From Acidobacteriaceae bacterium (GTDB lineage: Bacteria > Acidobacteriota > Terriglobia > Terriglobales > Acidobacteriaceae): a stretch of DNA of 64,000 nt. Positions 36,815 to 46,441 of the stretch are shown here, piece by piece (the first letter of the stretch is position 1; every line of letters begins with the position of its first letter). The notes beneath the pieces are model-generated. The model saw only the letters and a program-made list of their open reading frames with translations. It was not told the origin of the DNA and did no database searches. Position numbers and translations under genes: made by a program. Location of the stretch: the NCBI GenBank assembly GCA_003132405.1, contig PKXQ01000156.1, forward strand, positions 1-64,000, in the 5' to 3' direction.

Positions 36815-38008
36815 ATGTCCACTTCAAATGACGTAGTAATCATCGCGGGATGCCGCACTCCAATCGGAAAATTTCAAGGAAGCCTGAGCGACATGACCGC
36901 TCCGCAAATCGGCGCAGTCGTCGTGCGCGAAGCCGTGAAGCGCGCCAATCTCCAGCCCGAGCAAATCGACGAGTGCATCATGGGCAACGTCGTCTCCGCC
37001 GGCATCGGCCAAAATCCCGCGCGCCAGGCCGCGCTTTTCGGAGGTCTCACTCCCGAGGTAGGTGCCATGACCATCAACAAAGTCTGCGGCTCGGGATTGA
37101 AAGCCGTCGCGCTAGCAGCGCAAGCGATCGAAACCGGCAACAGCTCCATCGTCGTCGCCGGCGGCATGGAGTCGATGACCAACGCGCCCTACCTTCTGCC
37201 CAACGCGCGCAAAGGTTATCGCCTCGGCAACGGACAGCTCGTCGACTCCATGGTCCACGACGGCCTCTGGGATATTTACAACGACTATCACATGGGCCTC
37301 ACCGGAGAGAACGTCGCCGAAAAATACAACATCACCCGCGAAGAGCAGGATGAATTCGCCGTCAACTCCCATCGCAAAGCCATCTCCGCGCAAAAGGAAT
37401 GCCGCTTCAAGGCGCAGATCGTTCCCGTCGAACTGCCCGCAAAAAAGAAAGGCCTGCCGCCCGTGATCTTCGACAAAGACGAAGGCCCGCGCGAAGACAC
37501 CACCATCGAAGCCCTGCGCGCCCTTAAGCCAGCCTTCAAGAAAGACGGCACCGTCACCGCCGGCAACGCTCCCGGAGTCAACGACGGAGCCGCCGCCCTG
37601 GTCGTAACCAGCGCCGCGCGCGCAAAAGAGCTCGGCGCAAACGCGATGGTCCGCATCGTCACCCAATCCACCAGCGGAGTCGATCCGAAGTGGGTGATGA
37701 TGGCTCCCGTAGGCGCCGTGCAAAAAATCTGGCAGAAGACCGGATGGAAAAAAGACGAAGTTGATCTCTACGAACTGAACGAAGCCTTCTCCGTGCAGGC
37801 CCTAGGAGTGATTCGCGAACTCGGCCTCGACATCGACCGCGTCAACGTCAATGGAGGCGCCGTAGCTCTAGGCCATCCCATAGGCGCCAGCGGAGCCCGC
37901 GTCCTCGTAACCCTGATCTACGAAATGATCCGCCGCGACGTGCACCGAGGCATCGCGGCGCTGTGCCTGGGCGGAGGGAATGCAGTGGCGATGGCGGTCG
38001 AGCGGTAG
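36815..38008 (+). CDS. acetyl-CoA C-acetyltransferase (thiolase)
   Basis: Thiolase of 397 residues that condenses two acetyl-CoA or performs the last step of beta-oxidation. The N-terminal nucleophile is in [19 protein letters not shown] (Cys near 89); [15 protein letters not shown]-type sequence is present as [17 protein letters not shown], and [14 protein letters not shown] carries the second Cys. Start ATG 36815 has AAAGGAGCG upstream; the frame extends to 36476 but that part is not family-like. It is a free-standing gene here. Confidence 0.94.
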   Translation: MSTSNDVVIIAGCRTPIGKFQGSLSDMTAPQIGAVVVREAVKRANLQPEQIDECIMGNVVSAGIGQNPARQAALFGGLTPEVGAMTINKVCGSGLKAVALAAQAIETGNSSIVVAGGMESMTNAPYLLPNARKGYRLGNGQLVDSMVHDGLWDIYNDYHMGLTGENVAEKYNITREEQDEFAVNSHRKAISAQKECRFKAQIVPVELPAKKKGLPPVIFDKDEGPREDTTIEALRALKPAFKKDGTVTAGNAPGVNDGAAALVVTSAARAKELGANAMVRIVTQSTSGVDPKWVMMAPVGAVQKIWQKTGWKKDEVDLYELNEAFSVQALGVIRELGLDIDRVNVNGGAVALGHPIGASGARVLVTLIYEMIRRDVHRGIAALCLGGGNAVAMAVER

Positions 38009-38055
38009 GGCGAACTCCAGATCGCAAGTGTAATCGTCGGCGACACTGCCTCTAC

Positions 38056-39307
38056 TTACCCCGGAATCCGAATAGCCTTCAATGTGTGTACCTCAGCTAT
38101 AAATATCCAATCGCCGTCCGGCGAAAAGCTGTAATGCGAAAACCCGTCGCTCACCTTTGCCTTGAGGACAGGGTCAGGATTTGGAAGTGCCCAAACGTAC
38201 AAATGAGACCCTACAGGTGCCATATCCAAGTCCCGCCAAAGCTCTATTGTGGATTGCCAATTAATCAGCGAGGCTAAGTGGCGACCGTCGGAGGACGTGA
38301 CAAAATGGGTCGCTACGCGACAACTCATGATGGTTCTCCCGGATGCTCTGGGATAAAACGTTCGTGCCGTCAGTACGGGACACAATCAGACGATATCCAT
38401 TCGTTCCGGCTCCGCTTTCCACCCGGTGCTCTTCAAAGCCAGCAACCAGATCATCGGAAAGAAACTGCCATGTGTAATTGGATTTTCGAAATGGTCTCCA
38501 TGGGCCGTCGAGCGTCCGAACCAAGAACTCGTACTTTCCTTTGGCCTCCGCAGGCTCACTTTGCGCTACAGATTGGCTGGCACCCAACAACTCATTATCT
38601 GAGACTGCGAAGACCGCCGGGTTCTTGCGACCAGCGTCGGTCCATTCAGACCTTTTTCTTAGCGTGTTAGCATCCACGATCTCGTAGTGACGACCATCGA
38701 CCCGAGGTTCTGCAAGGAGCAACGTTTTCCTGCTGGGCGAAATTGAGACTATCCAATCGCGATCTGCCAGTTCGGGATCAGAGATGGCCGCGAGATCAAG
38801 TTCTTTTACTTGTTCCCCGGAAGGCGAGATCAGGAGGAGAGCCTCGCCCGGTTTCTCTCTTGCGCGCGAGCTGTGGTAGTCCCAAAGATGCAGGAGAAAA
38901 CTTCCCTGCGAAGTGGAAAATATCTCAAATGCTAAGCTACCCGTCCATGGCCCGCTTTTCGCCCTCAGCTTGCCCGTCTTTACGTCGAAAAGGAAGAGGA
39001 ACACATCCCATCGAGCTTGCAGGTATCTGCCCGGTTTCTCGATCCGGGATGAAGGGGAAAGCTTTTGCATCGCCAAAGCAACCACGTTTTCGGACGCCGC
39101 AACCCTGGTAGCCGAAACGTAATCGCTCTCGTCCCCGCCTCCCACGTGAAAGCCATAGGGGACAAGATCGATCGACCACTGCTTTCCTCCCGTACCCGCA
39201 AGTACGGCCGAATTGCATGACAAAAACGGAAAGTTGATCGGATTGCTCGCGACAAAAATCAGCAAGCCAGTCAGCAGCAGAACCCTGCGGATGCTCGCGC
39301 TTTCCAT
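38056..39307 (-). pseudogene. frameshifted exported beta-propeller-like protein
   Basis: Two minus-strand frames continue one another: 39307 down to about 38360 (signal anchor RRVLLLTGLLIFVAS, then beta-rich segments such as WDVFLFLFDVKTGKLRAKSG), and 38380 down to 38056 (THFVTSSDGRHLASLINWQS, FSHYSFSPDGDWIFIAEVHT). They overlap near GTTTTATCCC; adding two T, or losing one base, would restore the frame. No stop precedes the overlap in either frame, so the gene is otherwise intact. Function unknown; WD40-like repeats suggest a binding protein outside the cytoplasm. ATG 39307 or 39316 may be the start. Confidence 0.65.
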
Positions 39308-39317
39308 GGACAACATT

Positions 39318-39362
39318 TTACTCAGAAGACGCCAGCGACGCGTCCAATACCAAATCACTCAC
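39318..39362 (-). pseudogene. remnant of a PIN toxin (VapC) start, 14 codons
   Basis: GTG 39362 overlaps the antitoxin stop as GTGA and reads MSDLVLDASLASSE then TAA. LVLDAS is the canonical PIN start with the first catalytic Asp. The rest of the toxin is absent: the next gene follows within a few bases. The antitoxin is therefore orphaned. Confidence 0.65.
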
Positions 39363-39619
39363 AACCGGTGACCCTCGCGGATCAGTTGCTTAACAGACAC
39401 GTCCCGCAGAGGGATTCGATTCTTTTCTACAAAATTCATCATCTCGCGTACCGCGCGGCTGCGGTCATCGACAGAGCGGCCAGCAGCCAACGACGCACCG
39501 TCTCTTTCGCGCAGCACGACCAGCGCTTTCGCAATTACTTCTTCCACAGAGCGAAAGTGACCCGATCTCACTTCCTCGTTGATGATCCGCTCCTGCTCGG
39601 GCGTTAAGTTGATGTTCAT
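39359..39619 (-). CDS. ribbon-helix-helix antitoxin (ParD/VapB-like), orphan
   Basis: An 86-residue antitoxin. INLTPEQERIINEEVRSGHF with SVEEVIAKALVVLRERD is the RHH DNA-binding part; the C-terminal RIPLRDVSVKQLIREGHRL matches antitoxins of PIN toxins, which bind the toxin with that tail. The expected toxin survives only as the 14-codon stump overlapping its stop. It may still bind DNA or cross-neutralise a related toxin elsewhere. ATG 39619. Confidence 0.82.
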   Translation of the reverse strand: MNINLTPEQERIINEEVRSGHFRSVEEVIAKALVVLRERDGASLAAGRSVDDRSRAVREMMNFVEKNRIPLRDVSVKQLIREGHRL

Positions 39620-39704
39620 TGGCTAAACGTGTCGACCCGCTCCGATCCGATGATAGCAGCTTCCCTTAGTGTCCCGCCCGCAACTTTCGGATCAAAACTC
39701 TCAT

Positions 39705-39731
39705 TGTCATCCTGAGCGAAGCGAAGGACCT
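39705..39731. repeat. interspersed repeat family A, half copy
   Basis: TGTCATCCTGAGCGAAGCGA followed by AGGACCT, identical to the copy at 1741. Between the antitoxin and the PAS kinase genes. Confidence 0.85.
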
Positions 39732-39816
39732 ATGTATTTTGTTTGCACTACCAACGCGCTTCAAGTGAGTGATAATGGCCCCCGTTTGCTATGCTGCGAA
39801 TTTTCGGAACACGATA

Positions 39817-41982
39817 CTAGCTAACTGTGCGTGTCTCCGTTGCAGCCTCACTTCCCACCGGCAGCGTAATAGTAAAGATCGCCCCACCCCCCGGCGCAGA
39901 CGCTGCCTCAATGTTCCCACCATGCTCGCGCAGCACCGTCTTGCAGATGCTAAGCCCCAGTCCCGTCCCGCGCCCCGGCCGTTTCGTCGTAAAGAACGGA
40001 TCAAAAATGTGCGCCAGATTTTCCGGCGCGATCCCTGGACCATCATCCTGAAACACAATCCATACCGTGTCCTGATTCGCAGCATCGTTCGCTGCAGCGC
40101 CGCGCCCCAGCCGCACGCGAATCGTTCCCTTCTCGCGACTCTCGCGAATCGCCTGCTCCGAGTTCAGCAATAAATTCAAAAATACCTGCATCAGCTGATT
40201 CGGATCGGCCACCACCGCCGGAATCGTTGTCTCAGGCAGAAAGTCGACTGTGATATTGCTCTTGCGCAGCGGGTACGCCTGCATCTGCACCGTCCGCTGC
40301 ACCAGTTCATTCAGATTGACCGGGCTGCGCCCCGGAGCGGGCGGCCGCGCGAAATATTGCAGGTTCTGCACAATCTCCGCTGCGCGCCGCGCCTGCTGAT
40401 GCAGCACCGCGAGTTGTTTGCGCGCCCCTTCGCTGATCCCGCCTTCTTGCAACAATTCCGCCATCCCCAGAATGCTGGTCAGCGGATTATTCAGCTCATG
40501 GGCAAAGCCGCCAATCATTTGCCCCATCGCCGCCAGGCGCTCGCTTTGAATAATCTGCTGCTCCAGTTTTTTCTCCGTCGTCACATCCCGCACCGAAATA
40601 ATCACGCCCGCCGGCTTGCCCTCCGCATCGAGCAGAGGGCTGGCCATGCCAAGCATCGTGCGCCAACTGCCATCGCGATGCCGCGAGCCATATTCGCACG
40701 AGGTCAACTTACTCTCACCGCTCGCGACCGTGCGGAAAAGCGCCGCCAGTTCCGGCGAAGTAATCTCCGCATCCTCGACATTCTTGTCCATGAGCTGTTC
40801 CGGCCCATAGCCCAACAGTTGGCCGATGCGCGCGCTCACAAACGTATATTGCCCCTTCAAATCGAGCACCAGAATCAGATCTGGGAAACTTTCCAGCAGC
40901 CGCCGGCGAAACTCCTCTTGCCGCCGCACTTGCTGCTCCAGCGTTCGCTTCTCGGTCACATCGACCAGCGTGCCGTGGTAGCGGATTACCTTTCCGGCTT
41001 CCGTCACTCCCGTTGAGGTGTCCACGCACACCGCGACCCCGCCGTCTTTTTTTCGCAAGCGAATCTCGCGCGTGCGCGTCCGCCCACTCTGGCTCCCGCT
41101 GCGCCCCAGCACTGGCTCGCCACCAGCTTCCACTCCCAACTGTTCGGGAGGCAGGTCCAGCAATTCTTCCTTGCTCGTGTATCCTAAAATCGAAACCAGC
41201 GCCGGATTCACCTCCAGCAGCCTGCCCTCGGGACTGCTGATGTAGACGCCCTCCTGCAATGACTCGAATAACTGCGTGAAGCGCTGTTCCTTTTCGCGAT
41301 GCCCGGTGATGTCGCGAGCCAGCACGCTCGCCCCGGTCACGTCGCCGCCCTTAACGATGGCGTTGACCACGCAGTCGTAATAATGCCGCCGCGGATCATT
41401 CTTCAGTTGAACTTCAACCACTCCCGACCAATTTCGCTTCTCCAAAAACCGCTCCAGGTTTGTCGACTCCTCCGTGCGCAAAGGCGCTCCTAGAAATTCC
41501 TCTAGCTTGTGGCCCACCAGTTCGGAATAAGACACACCGAAAATTTCTGCGACCCGGCGATTGACGGTTCGCAGCGTGCCATCGAGCGAAATGGCGAGTG
41601 CTGCATCGTCCAGCGAATCGATCAGCTCTTTGAAATTTCGCTGCGAGCGCATGATCAGCTGGCCCAGCTGATCCAGTTGCTCTTCAGAAGGAGTTACCCC
41701 GCCCCGATCCTGAAATCCTTTCAGAATCTGCTTGAGCTCGCCAACCTCGCGCTTGCGCCCAAACGCGTAGCTGGCAAATAATACCGCGAGCACGAAGAGT
41801 CCCAACGGAATCGCCCACAACCTGTAAGGAAGATCTTTGAGTTGTTCCCACGACAACGCCGCTACCGCCGCCGCAAATAAAACCAGCAGCCAAAGCGCCC
41901 ATCGCCACAACTGGCTCTCTTCGCGTTCCAGCCGGCTGGGCGACGGATCGGGACGTTTTGAACTGGGATCTTCGTCGACCAT
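39817..41982 (-). CDS. membrane PAS-domain sensor histidine kinase
   Basis: About 721 residues. Two adjacent membrane spans (LWLLVLFAAAVAALSW, LWAIPLGLFVLAVLFASYAF) precede three PAS domains (starting near ELIDSLDDAALAISLDG, LFESLQEGVYISSPEG and LLESFPDLILVLDLKG). HisKA is SERLAAMGQMIGGFAHELNN (phospho-His near residue 510) and the ATPase domain has FQDDGPGIAPENL and GTGLGLSICKTVL. ATG 41982 is chosen because GGAG lies 7 bases upstream. No response regulator is adjacent; the ligand is unknown. The C-terminus near 39840 reads ITLPVGSEAATETRTVS. Confidence 0.94.
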   Translation of the reverse strand: MVDEDPSSKRPDPSPSRLEREESQLWRWALWLLVLFAAAVAALSWEQLKDLPYRLWAIPLGLFVLAVLFASYAFGRKREVGELKQILKGFQDRGGVTPSEEQLDQLGQLIMRSQRNFKELIDSLDDAALAISLDGTLRTVNRRVAEIFGVSYSELVGHKLEEFLGAPLRTEESTNLERFLEKRNWSGVVEVQLKNDPRRHYYDCVVNAIVKGGDVTGASVLARDITGHREKEQRFTQLFESLQEGVYISSPEGRLLEVNPALVSILGYTSKEELLDLPPEQLGVEAGGEPVLGRSGSQSGRTRTREIRLRKKDGGVAVCVDTSTGVTEAGKVIRYHGTLVDVTEKRTLEQQVRRQEEFRRRLLESFPDLILVLDLKGQYTFVSARIGQLLGYGPEQLMDKNVEDAEITSPELAALFRTVASGESKLTSCEYGSRHRDGSWRTMLGMASPLLDAEGKPAGVIISVRDVTTEKKLEQQIIQSERLAAMGQMIGGFAHELNNPLTSILGMAELLQEGGISEGARKQLAVLHQQARRAAEIVQNLQYFARPPAPGRSPVNLNELVQRTVQMQAYPLRKSNITVDFLPETTIPAVVADPNQLMQVFLNLLLNSEQAIRESREKGTIRVRLGRGAAANDAANQDTVWIVFQDDGPGIAPENLAHIFDPFFTTKRPGRGTGLGLSICKTVLREHGGNIEAASAPGGGAIFTITLPVGSEAATETRTVS

Positions 41983-42207
41983 CAGGAAACTCCGCTGCCC
42001 CAGGAAACAATCTTCCGAAACATCGCAACGTTTTCTGAAAGATTGACCTAGCGTAGCACTGAATTCCCCACCCGAGCGAGAACGTTCCTTCATGTTCCAT
42101 CACGGTAACCGGGTGATGGCCATCACATCGTCCAAATCCGGCGCGGACTATGATCTCCCCAAGGATCTCCCATCCGCGCTCGCCCCTTCGTGTGCCAACG
42201 AATCTCT

Positions 42208-43755
42208 ATGCTCTATAAAACCTTGAGCGCCGCCGTTTACGGCATTGACGCTAACATCATCGAAGTCGAAGTCGACGTCTCCGGCGTAAAGAAGGATCAG
42301 GATTACTTTCACACCGTCGGCCTGCCCGACGCGGCCGTGCGCGAGAGTCGCGACCGCGTTCGCGCCGCGCTAAAAAACTGCGGCTACGATATTCCTCCCA
42401 CTCACATCACCATCAATCTCGCGCCCGCCGACATTCGCAAAGAAGGCTCCGGCTTCGATCTGCCCATGGCCCTCGGCATTCTCGGCGCCTACGGCGGCCT
42501 CAATAAGAAGGAAGTCCCCGACGCGCTATTTGTTGGTGAACTCTCTCTCGACGGACGAGTTCGCGGAGTTCGTGGCGCCCTGCCCATCGCCATCGAAGCC
42601 CGCCGCACCAAGGTCAAACGTCTGATCGTCCCCGAAGTCAACGCCCGCGAAGCCGCCATGGTTGGCGACGTCGAGGTCTACCCGGTCAAGTCGCTGACCG
42701 AAGTGATTCATCTGATCAACTCCGGTAACGGAGTTCCCCGCCTGCAGGTCGACACCGGCCAGCTGCTTTGCCAGGCGCAGCAATTTCACGTCGATTTCAA
42801 AGACGTTCGCGGACAGCAAACCGCCAAGCGCGCCCTCGAAGTCGCCTGCGCCGGCGGCCACAACATTCTCATGATCGGCCCTCCCGGCTCCGGCAAAACC
42901 ATGCTCGCCAAGCGTATGCCGACCATCTTGCCGCCTTTTACTTTCGAAGAAGCGTTAGAGACTACCAAGATCCACAGCGTCGCCGGCGTGCTCGACGCGC
43001 ATGCCGGACTCGTCGGCCTGCGCCCCTTCCGCGCCCCGCATCACACCATCTCCGACGCCGGCCTAATCGGCGGCGGCGCGATCCCTCGCCCCGGCGAAGT
43101 TTCCCTCGCTCACAACGGCGTGCTCTTCCTCGACGAATTTCCCGAGTTCCCGCGCAACGTTCTCGACGTGATGCGCCAGCCGCTCGAAGACGGCACCGTC
43201 TGCATCGCGCGCGCCGCCATGTCTCTGACCTTTCCCGCGCGCTTCATGCTGGCCGCCGCCATGAATCCCTGCCCCTGCGGATTCCACAACGACCGCACTC
43301 GCGAATGCCATTGCACTCCGCCGATGATTCAGCGCTACATTTCTAAAATCTCCGGCCCGCTCCTCGATCGCATCGACATTCACATCGACGTCCCGGCGGT
43401 GAACTACAAAGAATTGCGCAGCACGAAAGATGCGGAAACTTCGGCCAGCATTCTCGAACGAGTAGTCCGCGCCCGCGGAGTACAGTTGCAGCGCTTTTCT
43501 GCCGGCCGCGAAAAGGTCTATTGCAACGCCCAGATGCCAACCCAACTCATCCGAAAGTTCTGCGAACTCTCAGCCGATTGCGAGCGCCTGCTCGAACGTG
43601 CCATGGCCCAGCAAGGCTTAAGCGCCCGCGCCCACGATCGCATTCTCAAGGTAGCCCGCACCCTCGCCGATCTCGACGGCATTCCCCAACTCGAACCGAA
43701 ACACATCGCCGAGGCCATTCAGTACCGGACGCTGGATCGCACCTATTGGGCGTAG
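42208..43755 (+). CDS. YifB/ComM-family Mg-chelatase-like AAA+ ATPase
   Basis: A 515-residue protein. The N-terminal Lon-protease-like S5/ChlI domain ([40 protein letters not shown]) precedes the AAA+ core with [13 protein letters not shown] (Walker A) and [10 protein letters not shown] (Walker B). ComM-type proteins promote branch migration during natural transformation. The C-terminal [20 protein letters not shown] is conserved. Together with comF at the window start this hints at a competence system, though the two are 42 kb apart. ATG 42208 is chosen over GTG 42190 because the family starts MLYKTLS. Confidence 0.93.
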   Translation: MLYKTLSAAVYGIDANIIEVEVDVSGVKKDQDYFHTVGLPDAAVRESRDRVRAALKNCGYDIPPTHITINLAPADIRKEGSGFDLPMALGILGAYGGLNKKEVPDALFVGELSLDGRVRGVRGALPIAIEARRTKVKRLIVPEVNAREAAMVGDVEVYPVKSLTEVIHLINSGNGVPRLQVDTGQLLCQAQQFHVDFKDVRGQQTAKRALEVACAGGHNILMIGPPGSGKTMLAKRMPTILPPFTFEEALETTKIHSVAGVLDAHAGLVGLRPFRAPHHTISDAGLIGGGAIPRPGEVSLAHNGVLFLDEFPEFPRNVLDVMRQPLEDGTVCIARAAMSLTFPARFMLAAAMNPCPCGFHNDRTRECHCTPPMIQRYISKISGPLLDRIDIHIDVPAVNYKELRSTKDAETSASILERVVRARGVQLQRFSAGREKVYCNAQMPTQLIRKFCELSADCERLLERAMAQQGLSARAHDRILKVARTLADLDGIPQLEPKHIAEAIQYRTLDRTYWA

Positions 43756-43812
43756 CCGCCTCTGCGGAGTCGACGCGCGTCCCACCCGTCACTCGGGGGA
43801 ATGTCCTTACCT

Positions 43813-44172
43813 CTAGCGAGAAAAACGCCCGAACAGGACAAACACTGCCCGCAAGAAAAGGATGCCGGGCGCGACCGGCGACTCGTGGCGGCGCACATGA
43901 AAGCCAATTGCCAGGAGCATGAGAGTCGAAAGTCCGACTGCGGCCCACATGCTGACCGACGGAGCGGTGTTAGTTGCCATTGGCAGGACGATGCCGATGC
44001 CTCCCGCAACCTCAGCGACGCCAATGAAGGCCGCGAGGCCGCGTGTGATGCCGGTTGGTCCCTTCTTCTCGGATCGGGCTTTGAACTTTTCGTAGGCAAA
44101 CAGCTTCATCGTACCGACGGCGATGAAGGCGAACGCCAGGGGGCTTCGAACGACCCATAGGGTCACATTCAT
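43813..44172 (-). CDS. DoxX-like membrane protein
   Basis: A 119-residue protein with four membrane spans (SPLAFAFIAVGTMKLFAYEK, AAFIGVAEVAGGIGIVLPMA, WAAVGLSTLMLLAIGFHV, ILFLRAVFVLFG). DoxX-like proteins are often linked to quinone or thiosulfate oxidation, but the small forms are uncharacterised. It overlaps the azoreductase gene by ATGA, so the pair is one operon. Confidence 0.85.
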   Translation of the reverse strand: MNVTLWVVRSPLAFAFIAVGTMKLFAYEKFKARSEKKGPTGITRGLAAFIGVAEVAGGIGIVLPMATNTAPSVSMWAAVGLSTLMLLAIGFHVRRHESPVAPGILFLRAVFVLFGRFSR

Positions 44173-44816
44173 ATATGCTTCCTTTCCTTATCTCCATGAG
44201 CAACTTGCTGGCTTTGCTCGGCCGCCAGGCGTTCAACATGTTCAGCCGCGGCTGCAAACGATGGACCGGCCCCCTCACGCGACTGGTTCTCAGTGTGGAT
44301 GAATGTCACATCAGTGAGACCGATGAATCCGAGAATGTGACGCAAATAGGGCTCCTGGAAATCGAACTTCTCTGCGGGAGTGCCCTTTTCATAGGCGCCG
44401 CCTCGCGCCGTGACGACAATCACTCTTTTCTTGGCTAGAAGTCCGCGCACACCGCTTGATCCATAACCAAACGTCTTCCCCAACCTCACAATCTGATCGA
44501 TCCACGCCTTAAGGGAAGAAGGGATCGCGAAGTTGTGCATGGGCGCGCCCATTACGATGATGTCCGCCGCCTCCAATTCTTCGATCAAGTGATCGGACAT
44601 GGATAGATAATTCCGCTGAGCAGGCGTCAACTGAGACGGTTCGAGACGGGTCGCGCCCCAATCATCGGTGATGTGCGGGAACATGGTTGTGGTGAGGTCT
44701 CTCTGTATAACTTCGCCAGCGGGATAATTCCTTTTCCATTCCTCAACAAACTTCGCGGCTAATTGCCGAGTTACTGAACTGGAACGAGCACTGGAATCAA
44801 TTTGAAGTAGTTTCAT
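44169..44816 (-). CDS. azoR: FMN-dependent NADH azoreductase/quinone reductase
   Basis: A 215-residue flavodoxin-fold reductase. LLQIDSSARSSSVTRQLAAK is the FMN-binding start, MGAPMHNFAIPSSLKAWIDQ is the family signature, and VVTARGGAY lies near the flavin. It reduces quinones, azo dyes and nitro compounds, protecting from thiol and electrophile stress. Start ATG 44816 is preferred over 44870. The divergent AraC-type gene upstream is the likely regulator. Confidence 0.92.
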   Translation of the reverse strand: MKLLQIDSSARSSSVTRQLAAKFVEEWKRNYPAGEVIQRDLTTTMFPHITDDWGATRLEPSQLTPAQRNYLSMSDHLIEELEAADIIVMGAPMHNFAIPSSLKAWIDQIVRLGKTFGYGSSGVRGLLAKKRVIVVTARGGAYEKGTPAEKFDFQEPYLRHILGFIGLTDVTFIHTENQSREGAGPSFAAAAEHVERLAAEQSQQVAHGDKERKHI

Positions 44817-44934
44817 ATGCACCTCTTGAGCCGTGCGATTCATCCAAACTGATAGAGTAGATGTCCGCACCGGTGGACGAGATCTGTCACTTAGTCCACA
44901 TAACTTGTCTTATCGTCCAACAAGGAGGCTGAAG

Positions 44935-45908
44935 TTGGACCCGATTACAGATTTGTTCCACACCATGCACGTGGCCAGCGTAGTGCACGCCCGTTTGGAG
45001 GTCACTGCACCCTGGGGTCTTATGCGCGGGGCTGAAGACGCGAATGAAGCAGTGGCGCATTCGTCTGCCCTTAGGAATTTGCCGTCCCAGTTCGCCACTT
45101 CGGCATGGTTTCGCGTGGCAATTGCTGGCTGAGCGTAAAAGGGATTCCGGATCCGATTCCGCTCACCGGCGGAGATTGCTTCCTGTTAGCTCCGGCGAGC
45201 ACGTACGCCCTGCGGGACAACCCACGCACACGTGCGCGCAGTTTTTGTGAGGCCGCACCCAAAAACCGTAGCAACGTGATCCATTATGGCGGAGGCGGCG
45301 TCCCGACCACCGTAATCTCGGGATGGTTCAGCTTTGGCCAGATGAGCGTCAAGCCCCTGAAACGTTTGCTTCCAGAGTTAATACTGGTCAAGGCAGACCA
45401 AGCCCAAACCCTTGCACTCCACGCGACTTTACAGTTGCTGGCATCGGAAATGGCAGAACCGGCGCCTGGCTCGGAGGTGATGGTCAACCGGTTAGCGGAT
45501 ATTTTGTTCATCCAGTGTGTCCGTGTGCACATAGCATCGAGCTCCGAAAATTGTAAAAGCGGATGGCTTCGCGCCATCTTCGATCCAAAGATTGGATCTG
45601 CGCTCAAAGCAATGCACGAGAGAGTTGAGAATCCGTGGACGGTGGAAACCCTGGCCGACGCAGCAGGTATGTCGCGCTCAGCCTTCGCGTTGAAATTCAA
45701 AGAACTGCTCGGGGAAACGCCTCTCGAATACTTGACGAACTGGCGAATGTATAAGGCGACCAGATTGCTACAGCAAGATAATAGGAAGCTGTTCGAGGTA
45801 GCTAAGTCGGTTGGCTACGACTCCGACGCCGCCTTTAGCAAAGCGTTCAAACGTGTCTTGGGTGTGGCTCCTAAAGAGTATCGACGAAACGCCGGCGCTC
45901 GTCCTTAG
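44935..45908 (+). pseudogene. frameshifted AraC-family regulator with N-terminal cupin
   Basis: TTG 44935, 6 bases after AGGAGG, opens the Cupin_6 domain (DPITDLFHTMHVASVVHARL, EVTAPWGL) but runs into TGA near 45130. The frame at 45105-45908 continues it: MVSRGNCWLSVKG, a middle region, and an intact AraC HTH (WTVETLADAAGMSRSAFALK, GYDSDAAFSKAFKRVLG). Restoring one C in GCC-ACTTC near 45093 would join QFA to HFGMVSRG exactly as in homologues. It faces azoR-doxX, so it would be their regulator. Either a sequencing error or a recent loss. Confidence 0.75.
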
Positions 45909-45973
45909 CCCTTCGCGAACAACCTCGAACTGCGGCGACCGCCGCGCATTCTATAATCCACTCCGGAGGCTTC

Positions 45974-46363
45974 ATGCCGGGTTGGGGTACAGGTAGCTTC
46001 GAAAACGAACAGGCGCAGAATTTTCTGGGGCGGCTCAACTCGCTGGGAATCGATGATCTGTCGCCGATGCTGGCCCGCGCCACCGATCACGGCTATGGGG
46101 ATGCGTCCGAAAGCACTGTCGTGATCGTGGTTGCCGAGATCGTTGCCACGGCGAGGGGCAACCCTCCACAGTCTGTGCCGAGCCAGATTGTGGAATGGAT
46201 CGCCAAGATCGAAGGCAGCCCAAGCGCCGAAATGTCAGAGCTCGCCAGCCGCGCCGTAGAGAAAGTGCGAACCAACTCCGAACTCAAGGATTTGTGGCTT
46301 GAGGCAGAAGGATTGAACGAGTGGAGCGCGGTGCTCCGAGACTTGGAAAAAAGACTCGCGTAG
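45974..46363 (+). CDS. DUF4259 domain protein
   Basis: A 129-residue protein of unknown function. MPGWGTGSFENEQAQNFLGR at the start and ELKDLWLEAEGLNEWSAVLR at the end are the DUF4259 signatures. Mostly helical, no signal peptide or membrane span. Members occur singly in many bacteria, sometimes near contact-dependent toxin immunity genes, but nothing here supports that. Start ATG 45974. Confidence 0.85.
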   Translation: MPGWGTGSFENEQAQNFLGRLNSLGIDDLSPMLARATDHGYGDASESTVVIVVAEIVATARGNPPQSVPSQIVEWIAKIEGSPSAEMSELASRAVEKVRTNSELKDLWLEAEGLNEWSAVLRDLEKRLA

Positions 46364-46441
46364 CGACGGGCCCTACGTAAGCGTGCCTTAGGTCGAGGGA
46401 TTCAGGCAAGCGAAATTCGCTCGCCGTCGGCATTCGCAACC

